From Rhizobacter sp. AJA081-3 (lineage in GTDB: Bacteria; Pseudomonadota; Gammaproteobacteria; Burkholderiales; Burkholderiaceae_C): a stretch of 64,000 nucleotides of DNA. Positions 20,101 to 27,826 of the stretch are shown here, piece by piece. The notes below the pieces were generated by a model that saw nothing but the letters and a program-made list of their open reading frames with translations, searched no databases and had not been told where the DNA came from. A program made the position numbers and the translations under genes. The stretch spans positions 1,550,001 through 1,614,000 of the forward strand of contig NZ_CP059067.1 in NCBI RefSeq assembly GCF_017795745.1, given 5' to 3'. How positions within the stretch are numbered: position 1 is the stretch's first letter; each line of letters opens with the position of its first letter.

Positions 20101-20105
20101 GGGAG
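20101..20105 (+). promoter_or_regulatory. Ribosome binding site that decides the start of the GRDP-like gene
   Basis: GGGAG at 20101-20105 is followed by three in-frame ATG codons (20106, 20112, 20118). Only the second has normal spacing (six bases); the first abuts the site and the third is twelve away. The leader before it (20027-20100) is rich in repeated GTCATCGTC and AACAAGAAG units. Confidence 0.55.
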
Positions 20106-20111
20106 ATGACG

Positions 20112-20786
20112 ATGACGATGAAGACGAGTGCTGTGAACTTGATCGTGGTGGGGTTGGCGCTGTCGGCGCTGGTGATCGCCTGGCTGGCCTGGCGCCGCGC
20201 TGCGGCCCGCCGGGCGGTGCGCAGCCACCCGCTGCCGGCCTACCTGCGCGACAAGCTGCGAGCTCAGTACCCGCAGCTCGGCGATCGCGATGTCGCTGAG
20301 GTCGAGCGCGGCCTGCGCCAGTTCTTCCTGGCCAGCGCGATGGCCAGGGGGCGCTTCGTGGCGATGCCCTCGAAGGTGGTCGACGCGATGTGGCACGAGT
20401 TCATCCTGCACACCCGCGCCTACGAGAACTTCTGCCGCAAGGCGTTCGGACGCATGCTGCACCACACGCCGGCCGAGGCGCTGGCGGCCGACCCGAAGCG
20501 CGGTGACAAGAACTTCCAGGGCCTGCGCCGCGCCTGGGTCTGGAGCTGCCGCGACGAAGGCATTGACCCGCGCAAGCCGGACCGCCTGCCGACCCTGTTC
20601 GCGCTCGACGCGGCACTGGCCATTGCCGGGGGCTACCGCTACGTGGCGGACTGCGCATTGCTCGGCGCAGACCGCGGCGGCACGCACTGCGCGGCCGGCT
20701 TCGGCTGCGGCTCGTCGTGCGGGTCGTCCTGCGGCGGGGATGGCGGGGGTGACGGCGGCGGAGGCTGCGGCGGCGGGGGCGACTGA
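20112..20786 (+). CDS. GRDP-like (glycine-rich domain) membrane-anchored protein with Cys/Gly tail
   Basis: The 224-residue product has one N-terminal transmembrane helix (about residues 8-26). A soluble domain follows with M-W-H-E-F-I-L-H-T near residue 93 and F-G-R-M-L-H-H-T-P near 113, the signature I associate with the GRDP-like family. The last ~35 residues are almost only Gly, Cys, Ser and Asp (G-C-G-S-S-C-G-S-S-C, then G-G-G-C-G-G-G-G-D). No biochemical role is known to me for bacterial members. The paired histidines and the Cys-rich tail could bind metal (inference). It follows murB by 85 bases and is followed by a 545-base gene-free region. Confidence 0.75.
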   Translation: MTMKTSAVNLIVVGLALSALVIAWLAWRRAAARRAVRSHPLPAYLRDKLRAQYPQLGDRDVAEVERGLRQFFLASAMARGRFVAMPSKVVDAMWHEFILHTRAYENFCRKAFGRMLHHTPAEALAADPKRGDKNFQGLRRAWVWSCRDEGIDPRKPDRLPTLFALDAALAIAGGYRYVADCALLGADRGGTHCAAGFGCGSSCGSSCGGDGGGDGGGGCGGGGD

Positions 20787-20873
20787 TCTGGCAAGCGGCG
20801 CCTTGCGGCCCGTTGCAGACATTCACGAAGGTCCGCAATGATGGGCGCGCGGGCAGGCGGTCCGGGTATGCGC

Positions 20874-20977
20874 TCTCCGGCCCACGCTCGCGGGCGACCA
20901 CCGAGACTCGCCTCGCATGCCTCCTCAACACCAACTTCGTCCTGCCACCGCCTGGGCGACCGCGAATGGGGCCTGCG
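20874..20977 (+). repeat. Inverted repeat arm 1, 104 bases
   Basis: The first 28 bases match the reverse complement of arm 2 at 27 positions, and the last 24 match at all 24 (beginning GGGCGACCGCGAATGG). The middle ~50 bases are diverged but the same length, with CAACACC kept. Copy ends are sharp relative to the middle. Confidence 0.8.
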
Positions 20978-21071
20978 ATCGCACACCCGAACCACCTGCC
21001 CCACAAGCACTGAGGCCCTCATGACGGCAGGCCACCGCTGATGCCGGCAGGGCGGCGGTGGTGCCCGCGGG

Positions 21072-21175
21072 CGCAGGCCCCATTCGCGGTCGCCCTGGCG
21101 AGGGCATGGCAAACCAGGTGTTGATGCGGCCGCGGTTGCGGCTCGCAGTGGCCGCCCGCGAGCGTGGGCCGGAGA
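21072..21175 (-). repeat. Inverted repeat arm 2, 104 bases
   Basis: This is the opposite-orientation partner of the arm at 20874-20977, with the same length and the same two conserved ends. Arm 2 keeps GGGCGGCCAC where arm 1 has GGGCGACCAC. The arms surround a 94-base spacer of which I recognise nothing. Confidence 0.8.
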
Positions 21176-21331
21176 ACGCGGGTACCGCCGTCGACCTGCG
21201 ACCATGCCCGTCGCACGCAAAGCAGACCCCCGAAGACCGCAAAGGGCCGATTGCGGCCGCCGCGGATCAGTCTTTGCCTAGGTCTCCGAGCGCCAATCCG
21301 TGCGAGCGCGCCTCGTCGAACCAGAGTTGGT

Positions 21332-21643
21332 TCAGAGGAAGTGGCAGACGTAGTGCAGCGTCTGCGTCACCTCGATGTCGAAGGCCGACTGACCCGGCAC
21401 GTCGAAGGACTGGCCGCCGCGGAACATCGCCCAGTCGGCGCTGCCGGGCAGCTTGACGCGGCACTCGCCCTCGACCAGCTCCATGCGCTCCGGCGCGCCG
21501 GTGTTGAAGCGCAGCGACGAAGGCAGGATCACGCCGACGCTCTTCTTGCTGCCGTCGGCCAGTTCGAGGCTGTGCGAGATGCACTTTCCGTCGAAATAGA
21601 CATTCGCACGGGTGCGCACTTTGGCGTTCAGGCTGTCGGTCAT
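21332..21643 (-). CDS. ppnP: Pyrimidine/purine nucleoside phosphorylase
   Basis: The 103-residue protein matches the YaiE/PpnP family (formerly DUF1255), a small cupin that splits several nucleosides with phosphate. Recognisable parts are the N-terminal A-N-V-Y-F-D-G-K-C, the segment G-V-I-L-P near residue 37, and F-R-G-G-Q-S-F-D-V-P near 74. The C-terminus ends Y-V-C-H-F-L. Length is exactly that of the family. It is monocistronic, flanked by the inverted-repeat region and a divergent sensor kinase. Confidence 0.93.
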   Translation of the reverse strand: MTDSLNAKVRTRANVYFDGKCISHSLELADGSKKSVGVILPSSLRFNTGAPERMELVEGECRVKLPGSADWAMFRGGQSFDVPGQSAFDIEVTQTLHYVCHFL

Positions 21644-21798
21644 GGCAGGCGGAGGGTATCGGAGGAGCGCGGATGCTAGCGCACCGTTGTGAGGGTCTGT
21701 GAGCGGCAGGCATTAGCTCACGCTTTGCGCGGCGGCGCGCGGCGTGGCTGCATCCGGGTTGATGGGGGCGCGTTGTAATCGGCAACCCATATCCGCCC

Positions 21799-23724
21799 AT
21801 GCTCGCCATATCCACCCCCGCCCTGCCGCTCGACGCGATGTTTCATCGCCTGTTCGAGGCGAGCCCGGATCCGACCGTCGTGGCCGAGTTCGGCACCGGC
21901 CGCATGCTGATGCTCAACCCGCAGTTCGAGCGCATGATCGGCTGCGCACCAGGTGAACTGGACGGCCTGACCGTGCCCGAATCGGGCCTGTGGACCGACG
22001 AGACCGAACGTCGCGCCTACCTCACCCTGCTGGAGGCGCGTGGCCGGCTCAAGGACTACGTGGCGACGCTGAACTTCCGCGGCCGCGGGCCGGTGCCGGT
22101 GTCGATCAACGCCTCGCTTTTCGAGCACGCGGGTCGACGCTGCATCCTCGGCACGGTGCGCGACGTGTCCGGCACCCGGCACCGCGACCTGCAGTACGAG
22201 GCGATCCTGGAGAACGCCTCGGTGGGCATCGCCTTCACGCAGGAGCGGCGCTTCCAGCACGTCAACCCGCGCTTCGAGGAGATCCTGGGCTGGCCGGCCG
22301 GTTCGCTGGTCGGGCAATCCGGCCGCGCTGTCTGGCCCAGCGACGATGCCTATGCCGAGATCGGCCGGCTGGCCGGGCCGCTGCTGCAGTCCGGCGCGGC
22401 CTTCGAGGGGGAGTTCGAGATGGTCCGCCGCGATGGCCAGGCGTTCTGGGCCAGCGTGCGGGCACGTGCCATCGATCCGCGTCGCCCGGGCAGCGTCGGC
22501 ACGATCTGGATCATCGACGACATCACTGAGCGCCGCCGCAGCGCCGACGCGCTGGCCGAGGCGCGCGACCAGGCCGAATCGGCCAGCCGCGCGAAGAGCG
22601 AGTTCCTCGCCAACACCAGCCACGAGATCCGCACGCCGCTCAACGGACTGCTCGGCCTGGTGCGCCTGGCCCAGGACCCGGCGTTGGCGCCGGGCAAGCT
22701 GCGCGAGTACCTCGAGCACATCGACGACAGTGCCCAGGCGCTGGCCGGGCTGATTTCCGACATCCTCGACCTGTCGAAGATCGAAGCCGGCCGATTGACG
22801 CTCGAGCAGGTCGACTTCGACCTCCACCAACTGCTGGGCAGCGTGCGCGACGCCTACACGGAGCTTGCCGCAGCCAAGGGGCTGGGCTTTCGCTTCGAGC
22901 TGGGCGCCGGCGTTCCCCGCTGGGTGAACGGCGACCCGATGCGGCTGCGCCAGATCGTCGCCAACTACCTGAGCAATGCGCTGAAGTTCACCGAGCGTGG
23001 CGCCATCGAGGTGCGAGCGCTACGGCGTGCGGACGGGGGCACGCGCATCGAGGTGAGCGACAACGGCCCGGGCATCGCACTGGCGCTGCAGACTCGCCTG
23101 TTCCACCCGTTCTCGCAGGCCGATGCCTCGACCACGCGCCGCTACGGCGGGACCGGCCTCGGCCTGAGCATCTGCAGGCAGCTCGCCGTGCTGATGGGCG
23201 GGGGCGTGGGCATGCTCAGTACACCGGGCGAGGGCAGCCGCTTCTGGGCCGACCTGCCGCTTCGCGCCTCGAGTGCGCCGCCGGTGGCGCAGGCCACGCG
23301 CTTCGCGCCGGTCGATGCCCTGGCGGGCGCGCGCATCCTGCTGGTCGAGGATCACCCAGTCAACACGCTGGTGGCCGAGGCCACGCTGGCCCACTGGGGC
23401 GCACAGGTTGTCACCACCGGCAACGGTGCGCTGGCGGTGGAGGCGGTTGCCGCGGCCACGGCGGCGGGCGAGCCCTTCGACGCGGTCCTCATGGACCTGC
23501 AGATGCCGGTGCTCGGCGGCATCGACGCCACGATCGCGATCCGACGCACGCATGGCGCGATGCTGCTGCCGGTGATCGCATTGACTGCCGACGTGCTGGT
23601 GTCAGAGCGCGAGAACGCCATGCGCCAGGGCATGAACGACTTTCTTTCCAAGCCTATCGACCCCGAGCGCCTGGTGCGCGTGCTGGCGCACTGGGTGCGC
23701 CGGGCTCGCCAGGCGCGCGGCTGA
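21799..23724 (+). CDS. Hybrid sensor histidine kinase, PAS-PAS-HisKA-HATPase-REC
   Basis: The 641-residue protein has two PAS domains (about 12-125 and 135-250) and a HisKA dimerisation domain with H275 in F-L-A-N-T-S-H-E-I-R-T-P-L. An HATPase domain follows with N box (N-Y-L-S-N-A-L-K-F), D-N-G-P-G-I and G-T-G-L-G-L. A C-terminal receiver has phospho-acceptor D566 (M-D-L-Q-M-P) and Lys in L-S-K-P-I-D. No transmembrane helix is present, so it senses a cytoplasmic signal through PAS. No response regulator or HPt gene adjoins it, so it is an orphan. Confidence 0.92.
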   Translation: MLAISTPALPLDAMFHRLFEASPDPTVVAEFGTGRMLMLNPQFERMIGCAPGELDGLTVPESGLWTDETERRAYLTLLEARGRLKDYVATLNFRGRGPVPVSINASLFEHAGRRCILGTVRDVSGTRHRDLQYEAILENASVGIAFTQERRFQHVNPRFEEILGWPAGSLVGQSGRAVWPSDDAYAEIGRLAGPLLQSGAAFEGEFEMVRRDGQAFWASVRARAIDPRRPGSVGTIWIIDDITERRRSADALAEARDQAESASRAKSEFLANTSHEIRTPLNGLLGLVRLAQDPALAPGKLREYLEHIDDSAQALAGLISDILDLSKIEAGRLTLEQVDFDLHQLLGSVRDAYTELAAAKGLGFRFELGAGVPRWVNGDPMRLRQIVANYLSNALKFTERGAIEVRALRRADGGTRIEVSDNGPGIALALQTRLFHPFSQADASTTRRYGGTGLGLSICRQLAVLMGGGVGMLSTPGEGSRFWADLPLRASSAPPVAQATRFAPVDALAGARILLVEDHPVNTLVAEATLAHWGAQVVTTGNGALAVEAVAAATAAGEPFDAVLMDLQMPVLGGIDATIAIRRTHGAMLLPVIALTADVLVSERENAMRQGMNDFLSKPIDPERLVRVLAHWVRRARQARG

Positions 23725-23775
23725 TGCGGCCGGCAAGGCCTGTTACCGCTAGGCGCTGAACCGGCCCGTTGCCTC

Positions 23776-24909
23776 ATGCATACTGCGCCCGCGTCACCGG
23801 CGAACCCCATGCACCGCCTCCTGCAACGCAACCAGCACGCCATTGCCAGCACCCAGGCCGCGACCGAGCGCGCGCGGCTGCTGGCACAGCGCGTGCTGCT
23901 GCTGGCGCGCCACTGGCGCATCGACGACGTGCCCGAAGCCCTGAGCGACGCAGAGGCAGCCGTGGCCGCGAGTGCCGATCGGCGCGCTGCCGCCGAACTG
24001 GCCCTGGCGCGCGGCGTGGCGCGCTACTACGGCGCGCAGATCGGCAGCGCGCTCGAACCCGTGCAGGAGGCCCGCGATGCCGCCATCATGCTCGGCGACG
24101 CCGGTCTCGAAGCGGAATGCGAAGCCTGGCTGGGTTGCGTGCGCGGCACCTTGCACCACGATCCGAACGAAGTGCTGCCGCACCTGCGCCAGGCGGTGGC
24201 CCTGGGGACGGCGCAACGTCCGCTGGCGGCGGCGCGCGGCCTCTACGTGGCCGCCACGCTGTATCACGAGGCCGACCTGATCGACGATGCCGTGCGCCAC
24301 TACCGGCGCGCGAGCAGCCTGGCACGTGCCGAGCACGACGAGCAGCTGGTGGCTGCGGTGCACCGCTACATGACGCTGGCGCAGGCCCAGCAGGTCCGCC
24401 GCGCCCGGGCGGCCGGCCGGCTCGACGGCGAACAGCTGAAACAGGCGCTGGCCGGCCTGGGCAGCGCCCAGCAGCTCGCCTCGGCACTGACGATCGACGA
24501 CACCGGCCTGCAGTCCAACCTGCGGCTGGGCGAGATGCTGTGCCTGAGCCGCCAGTTCGAGCAGGCGCTGGACATCTTCGCGCGCACCGTGGAGCCTGCG
24601 GTGCGCGCAGGCATGACCTGGGAAGCCACCATCGCGCGCGCCGACCATGCGGTGTGCCTGGCCCATTGCGGGCAGCTCGAGGCGGCCGCGCGCACCGGAC
24701 GGCTCGCCGAAATCGACCTGAGCGGTGAGTTCGATGACTACTCGCGCGCCGTGGTGCACGACTCCCTGGCCGAACTGGCCGACCTTCTGGGCCGGGAAGT
24801 CGAGGCCCGGGCCCATCGGCAGACTGCGGCCGAGGCCTGGGCACTGGACGTGGCCTACTGCAGCGGCCTGCGCGCCGCGCTGACGGCGCACGGACCCTTG
24901 ACCCCCTAG
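23776..24909 (+). CDS. Hypothetical helical-repeat (TPR-like) protein
   Basis: The 377-residue product is Ala/Leu/Arg-rich and nearly all helical. It has recurring 30-40 residue helix pairs (for example A-V-R-H-Y-R-R-A-S-S-L-A-R and Q-A-L-D-I-F-A-R-T-V) resembling the TPR arrays of signalling and MalT-like proteins. No catalytic or output domain is visible. It is probably a cytoplasmic scaffold (inference). It begins 51 bases after the hybrid kinase stop on the same strand, so it may be co-transcribed and serve that kinase. The ATG at 23776 has an alternative at the internal Met12. Its 3' end overlaps the convergent exonuclease-like gene by four bases. Confidence 0.7.
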   Translation: MHTAPASPANPMHRLLQRNQHAIASTQAATERARLLAQRVLLLARHWRIDDVPEALSDAEAAVAASADRRAAAELALARGVARYYGAQIGSALEPVQEARDAAIMLGDAGLEAECEAWLGCVRGTLHHDPNEVLPHLRQAVALGTAQRPLAAARGLYVAATLYHEADLIDDAVRHYRRASSLARAEHDEQLVAAVHRYMTLAQAQQVRRARAAGRLDGEQLKQALAGLGSAQQLASALTIDDTGLQSNLRLGEMLCLSRQFEQALDIFARTVEPAVRAGMTWEATIARADHAVCLAHCGQLEAAARTGRLAEIDLSGEFDDYSRAVVHDSLAELADLLGREVEARAHRQTAAEAWALDVAYCSGLRAALTAHGPLTP

Positions 24910-25340
24910 CGCCTGGACGTCCCGCGCAAGGCCAGCCAGGTCAGCTGCAGCTGACGGGCGTCGCTGCTGGCACGGTGCCGCTCCTGGGGCTGCAGTGCGC
25001 CGATGCGCTCGCGTGTCGGCTGCCAGGCCTGCGCGTCCTGCTCGTCCAGGGCGCTGCGCAGGTGTTCGAGGCGGAACGCCGGTGTGCCGCCGGCGGCATC
25101 GAACAGCAGATTCAGCCAGGCGTAGTCATGCGCCCAGCCGTCGCAATGCAGGGTGCGGCCGTGCAGCCGTTGGTTGAGCTCGCGGGCCACCTCGGCCACC
25201 GGCCGGCCGTGGCGCAGCGCCGTCTCGCGGGTGATGCCGTGCAGCGCCTGCGCCGAGGCGTCCCAGTGCGTCCATGATGAAGCTGAGCCGATGTCCAGGA
25301 AGGCGGGAACGTCGGCGATGGGGCGGAAGCTGGTGGCCAT
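24906..25340 (-). CDS. Truncated DEDD 3'-5' exonuclease-like protein
   Basis: The 144-residue product resembles the second half of RNase T/DnaQ-type exonucleases. A-L-H-G-I-T-R-E (about 33-40) and an ExoII-like segment C-D-G-W-A-H-D-Y-A-W-L-N (about 66-77) are followed by an ExoIII-like H-R-A-S-S-D near residue 123. The N-terminal strand with the catalytic D-x-E (ExoI) is missing. The 150 bases upstream, in all three frames, show no such motif before the divergent acyl-CoA ligase. The N-terminal ~25 residues do not look like an exonuclease start. The gene is either a decayed remnant or a non-catalytic nucleic-acid-binding protein. Confidence 0.6.
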   Translation of the reverse strand: MATSFRPIADVPAFLDIGSASSWTHWDASAQALHGITRETALRHGRPVAEVARELNQRLHGRTLHCDGWAHDYAWLNLLFDAAGGTPAFRLEHLRSALDEQDAQAWQPTRERIGALQPQERHRASSDARQLQLTWLALRGTSRR

Positions 25341-25480
25341 GCGGCGGGGCCATGCAAGTGCCGGGCCGAGGGGCCTGTCCCGCCGGCGACAACCGCTCCC
25401 CGGGCTTTCGCGTCTGTGCGCTGCCGGGCTGCTGCGGTATACCCGAGGCCGACTCGGCCGACACCTGCGGCCGCCAGACA

Positions 25481-25485
25481 GGAGG
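25481..25485 (+). promoter_or_regulatory. Ribosome binding site setting the GTG start of the acyl-CoA ligase
   Basis: GGAGG at 25481-25485 lies five bases before GTG 25491. The frame is open further upstream to an ATG at 25416 without a comparable site, so the GTG is the better start. Confidence 0.65.
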
Positions 25486-25490
25486 CCTCC

Positions 25491-27233
25491 GTGCCGTCCG
25501 AATCCTCCACCGCGCTGCCGCCGCGCCCGCACCATCGCATCTGGCCGCGCCGCCTGCCGCGCGCCGTCGTCGCGCCGGAAACCTCGCTGTGGTTCAACCT
25601 GGAGGTGTCGGCCCGGCGCTACCCCGACAAGCCGGCCTACCTGTTCTTCGGCCGCCCGCTGACTTACCGCGAGCTCCATGCCCAGGCCGAGGCCATCGCC
25701 GGCTGGCTGCAGTCGCGCGGCGTGAAGAAGGGTGACCGCGTGTCGCTGTTCATGCAGAACTGCCCGCAGTACGTGGCCGCGCTGTACGGCATCCTGCGCG
25801 CCGACGCCGTGGTGGTGCCGGTCAACCCGATGAACCGCGCCGAGGAGTTCGGCCATTACATCGTCGACCCGGGCGCGCGTGTGGTGGTCTGCAGCGCCGA
25901 TCTGGCCGGCATCGTGGCCCAGGCCAATGCGGCCCTGCCCGAGGCGCAGCGCCTGAGCGACGTGCTGGTGACGCGTTACCTCGACGCGCTGCCCGCTGGT
26001 CCGATCGCCGCGGACGAAGCGCCCAACGCCGCCACCGAGCAGTGGCTGCGCACCGACCCGCCGCTGCCCGAAGGCGGGCCGGCCTGGACGCGCTGGACTG
26101 ACGCGCTGGCACAGCGCCTCGTGCCAGGCCCGCACACCGCCGTGCCCGACGACATGGCGCTGCTGCCCTACACCTCGGGCACCACCGGGCTGCCCAAGGG
26201 CTGCATCCATACCCATCGCACGCTGATGCACAACGCCGTGGGCGGGCAATGGGGGCACACCGGGCCGGAGTCGGTCGGCCTCGGCGTGGTGCCGATGTTC
26301 CACATCACCGGCATGATCTACAGCGTGCTCGGCGCGGTGTACGCCGGTGCGACCACGGTGATCCTGCCGCGCTGGGACCGCGAGCTCGCCGCGCGCCTGA
26401 TCGCCGGCCACGGGGTGACGCACTGGACCTGCATCCCGACGATGATCATCGACCTGTTCGGCAGCCCGAACTACAAGAGCTTCGACCTCTCGTCCTTGCG
26501 CAACCTCAGCGGCGGCGGCGCGGCGATGCCGCAGGCGGTGGCACAGCGGCTGATCGACGAGTTCGGCCTGACCTTCGCCGAAGGCTACGGCTTGACCGAG
26601 ACGGCCGCGCCCAGCCACGCCAACCCGCCCGAGCGCGCCAAGCTGCAATGCCTGGGCATCCCGATCTTCGGCGTCGACTCGCGCGTGGTGGATCCGCTCA
26701 CGCTCGAGGAGATGCCGGTGGGCGAGGTGGGCGAGATCGTCACCTTCGGGCCGATGGTCTTCAAGGGCTACTGGCGCCACCCCGATGCCACGAAGGCCGC
26801 CTTCGTGGCGCTGCCCGGCGACGATTCGGGCCGCCTGTTCTTCCGCACTGGCGACCTCGGCCGCATCGACGAAGAAGGCTACTTCTTCCTCACCGACCGG
26901 CTCAAGCGGATGATCAACGCCAGCGGCTTCAAGATCTGGCCGGCCGAGGTGGAGATGCTGCTGTACAAGCACCCGGCCGTGCAGGAGGCCTGCATCATCA
27001 GCGCACGCGACGAGTACCGCGGCGAGACCGTCAAGGCCGTCGTCGTGCTGCGTGCCGAGGCGAAGGGCAAGACCCGCGCCGAAGACATCATCGGCTGGTC
27101 GCGCGAGCACATGGCCGCCTACAAGGTGCCCAAGCTCGTCGAGTTCGTCGACAGCCTGCCCAAGTCGGGCGCGGGCAAGGTGATGTGGCGGCTGCTGCAG
27201 GACCGCGAGGCCGACAAGACCGCCAAGGCCTGA
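25491..27233 (+). CDS. Acyl-CoA synthetase (AMP-forming ligase)
   Basis: The 580-residue enzyme of the ANL superfamily activates a carboxylic acid to acyl-AMP and then acyl-CoA. Motif A3 (Y-T-S-G-T-T-G-L-P-K-G) is near residue 222, motif A5 (G-Y-G-L-T-E-T) near 365, the A7/A8 hinge (F-F-R-T-G-D-L-G-R-I-D) near 450, and the C-terminal catalytic Lys segment (P-K-S-G-A-G-K) near 560. It looks like a medium/long-chain or aromatic acid ligase; the substrate is open. No membrane helix or signal is seen. It is monocistronic, facing DUF924 tail to tail. Confidence 0.9.
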   Translation: MPSESSTALPPRPHHRIWPRRLPRAVVAPETSLWFNLEVSARRYPDKPAYLFFGRPLTYRELHAQAEAIAGWLQSRGVKKGDRVSLFMQNCPQYVAALYGILRADAVVVPVNPMNRAEEFGHYIVDPGARVVVCSADLAGIVAQANAALPEAQRLSDVLVTRYLDALPAGPIAADEAPNAATEQWLRTDPPLPEGGPAWTRWTDALAQRLVPGPHTAVPDDMALLPYTSGTTGLPKGCIHTHRTLMHNAVGGQWGHTGPESVGLGVVPMFHITGMIYSVLGAVYAGATTVILPRWDRELAARLIAGHGVTHWTCIPTMIIDLFGSPNYKSFDLSSLRNLSGGGAAMPQAVAQRLIDEFGLTFAEGYGLTETAAPSHANPPERAKLQCLGIPIFGVDSRVVDPLTLEEMPVGEVGEIVTFGPMVFKGYWRHPDATKAAFVALPGDDSGRLFFRTGDLGRIDEEGYFFLTDRLKRMINASGFKIWPAEVEMLLYKHPAVQEACIISARDEYRGETVKAVVVLRAEAKGKTRAEDIIGWSREHMAAYKVPKLVEFVDSLPKSGAGKVMWRLLQDREADKTAKA

Positions 27234-27246
27234 TCACGGACCGAGC

Positions 27247-27822
27247 CTAGAAGCGCGAGCCGGGCTCCGCCAGGAAGGCGACCTCTTCGGGCGTGCTCGC
27301 GCGGCCGAGGATCTGATTGCGGTGCGGGAAGCGGCCGAAACGGCGGATCACGTCGCGGTGCTTGATGGCGTAGTCGAGCCGGTCGCGCATCGCGGGCGAA
27401 CCCGCGGCCAGGGCCTCGAAGCAGCGCACCGAGCGCTCCTGCAGCGCCAGGTCCTCGGCATGCTCGAAGGGCAGGTAGACGAAGCTGCGCTGCAGAACGG
27501 GCAGGCCGTGGTCGGCGCCGCGCGCCGTCATCGCTTGCGCGAGCCCGAGCGACTGCGCGTCACCGGCAAAGGCCAGTGGCGTGTCGCGGTGCACGTTGCG
27601 GGTGAACTGGTCGAGCACGACGATTGCCGCCAGCGTCTCCTGCGGGGCCGCGCCGAAGCGCGCGCCGCCGAGCACCGCGCCGATCAGCGTGCCGAAACGC
27701 TCGCGGATGCGGGCGTCGAAGGCGGCATCCTTGCGGAACCACTCGGGGCGGTCGATGCCGTGCTCGGGCGAGCCCGGCGCACCGAACCAGAAGTCGAGAA
27801 CGGCCTGAGCGTCTTGGTTCAT
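27247..27822 (-). CDS. DUF924 family protein
   Basis: The 191-residue helical protein shows the DUF924 pattern: L-D-F-W-F-G near the N-terminus, V-L-D-Q-F-T-R-N-V-H-R near residue 68, and F-V-Y-L-P-F-E-H-A-E-D near 112. A G-R-F-P-H-R-N-Q-I-L-G-R segment comes near 163. The family has a TPR-like fold and no agreed function. The ATG at 27822 was chosen because it begins M-N-Q-D-A-Q-A-V-L-D-F-W; the frame upstream overlaps the S9 peptidase gene. It lies four bases after that gene's stop on the same strand, so the pair is probably co-transcribed. Confidence 0.9.
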   Translation of the reverse strand: MNQDAQAVLDFWFGAPGSPEHGIDRPEWFRKDAAFDARIRERFGTLIGAVLGGARFGAAPQETLAAIVVLDQFTRNVHRDTPLAFAGDAQSLGLAQAMTARGADHGLPVLQRSFVYLPFEHAEDLALQERSVRCFEALAAGSPAMRDRLDYAIKHRDVIRRFGRFPHRNQILGRASTPEEVAFLAEPGSRF

Positions 27823-27826
27823 GGGT

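Larger units (their letters stand above)
20787..21331. other. Gene-free stretch of 545 bases
   Basis: No frame here has a plausible start, ribosome site and conserved protein. It contains the two inverted 104-base arms described separately, with a 94-base spacer (20978-21071). Several frames stay open because of the base composition only. Confidence 0.7.

Noticed and set aside
20027-20105. Low-complexity GTCATCGTC / AACAAGAAG run before the GRDP-like gene as a CRISPR or satellite repeat
   Set aside because: Units are short, imperfect and only a few long, with no spacers. It is simple-sequence leader DNA.
20639-21220. 193-codon minus-strand frame spanning the inverted repeats
   Set aside because: No start with a ribosome site, strong Arg/Pro bias and overlap with the GRDP gene. 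It merely reflects base composition.
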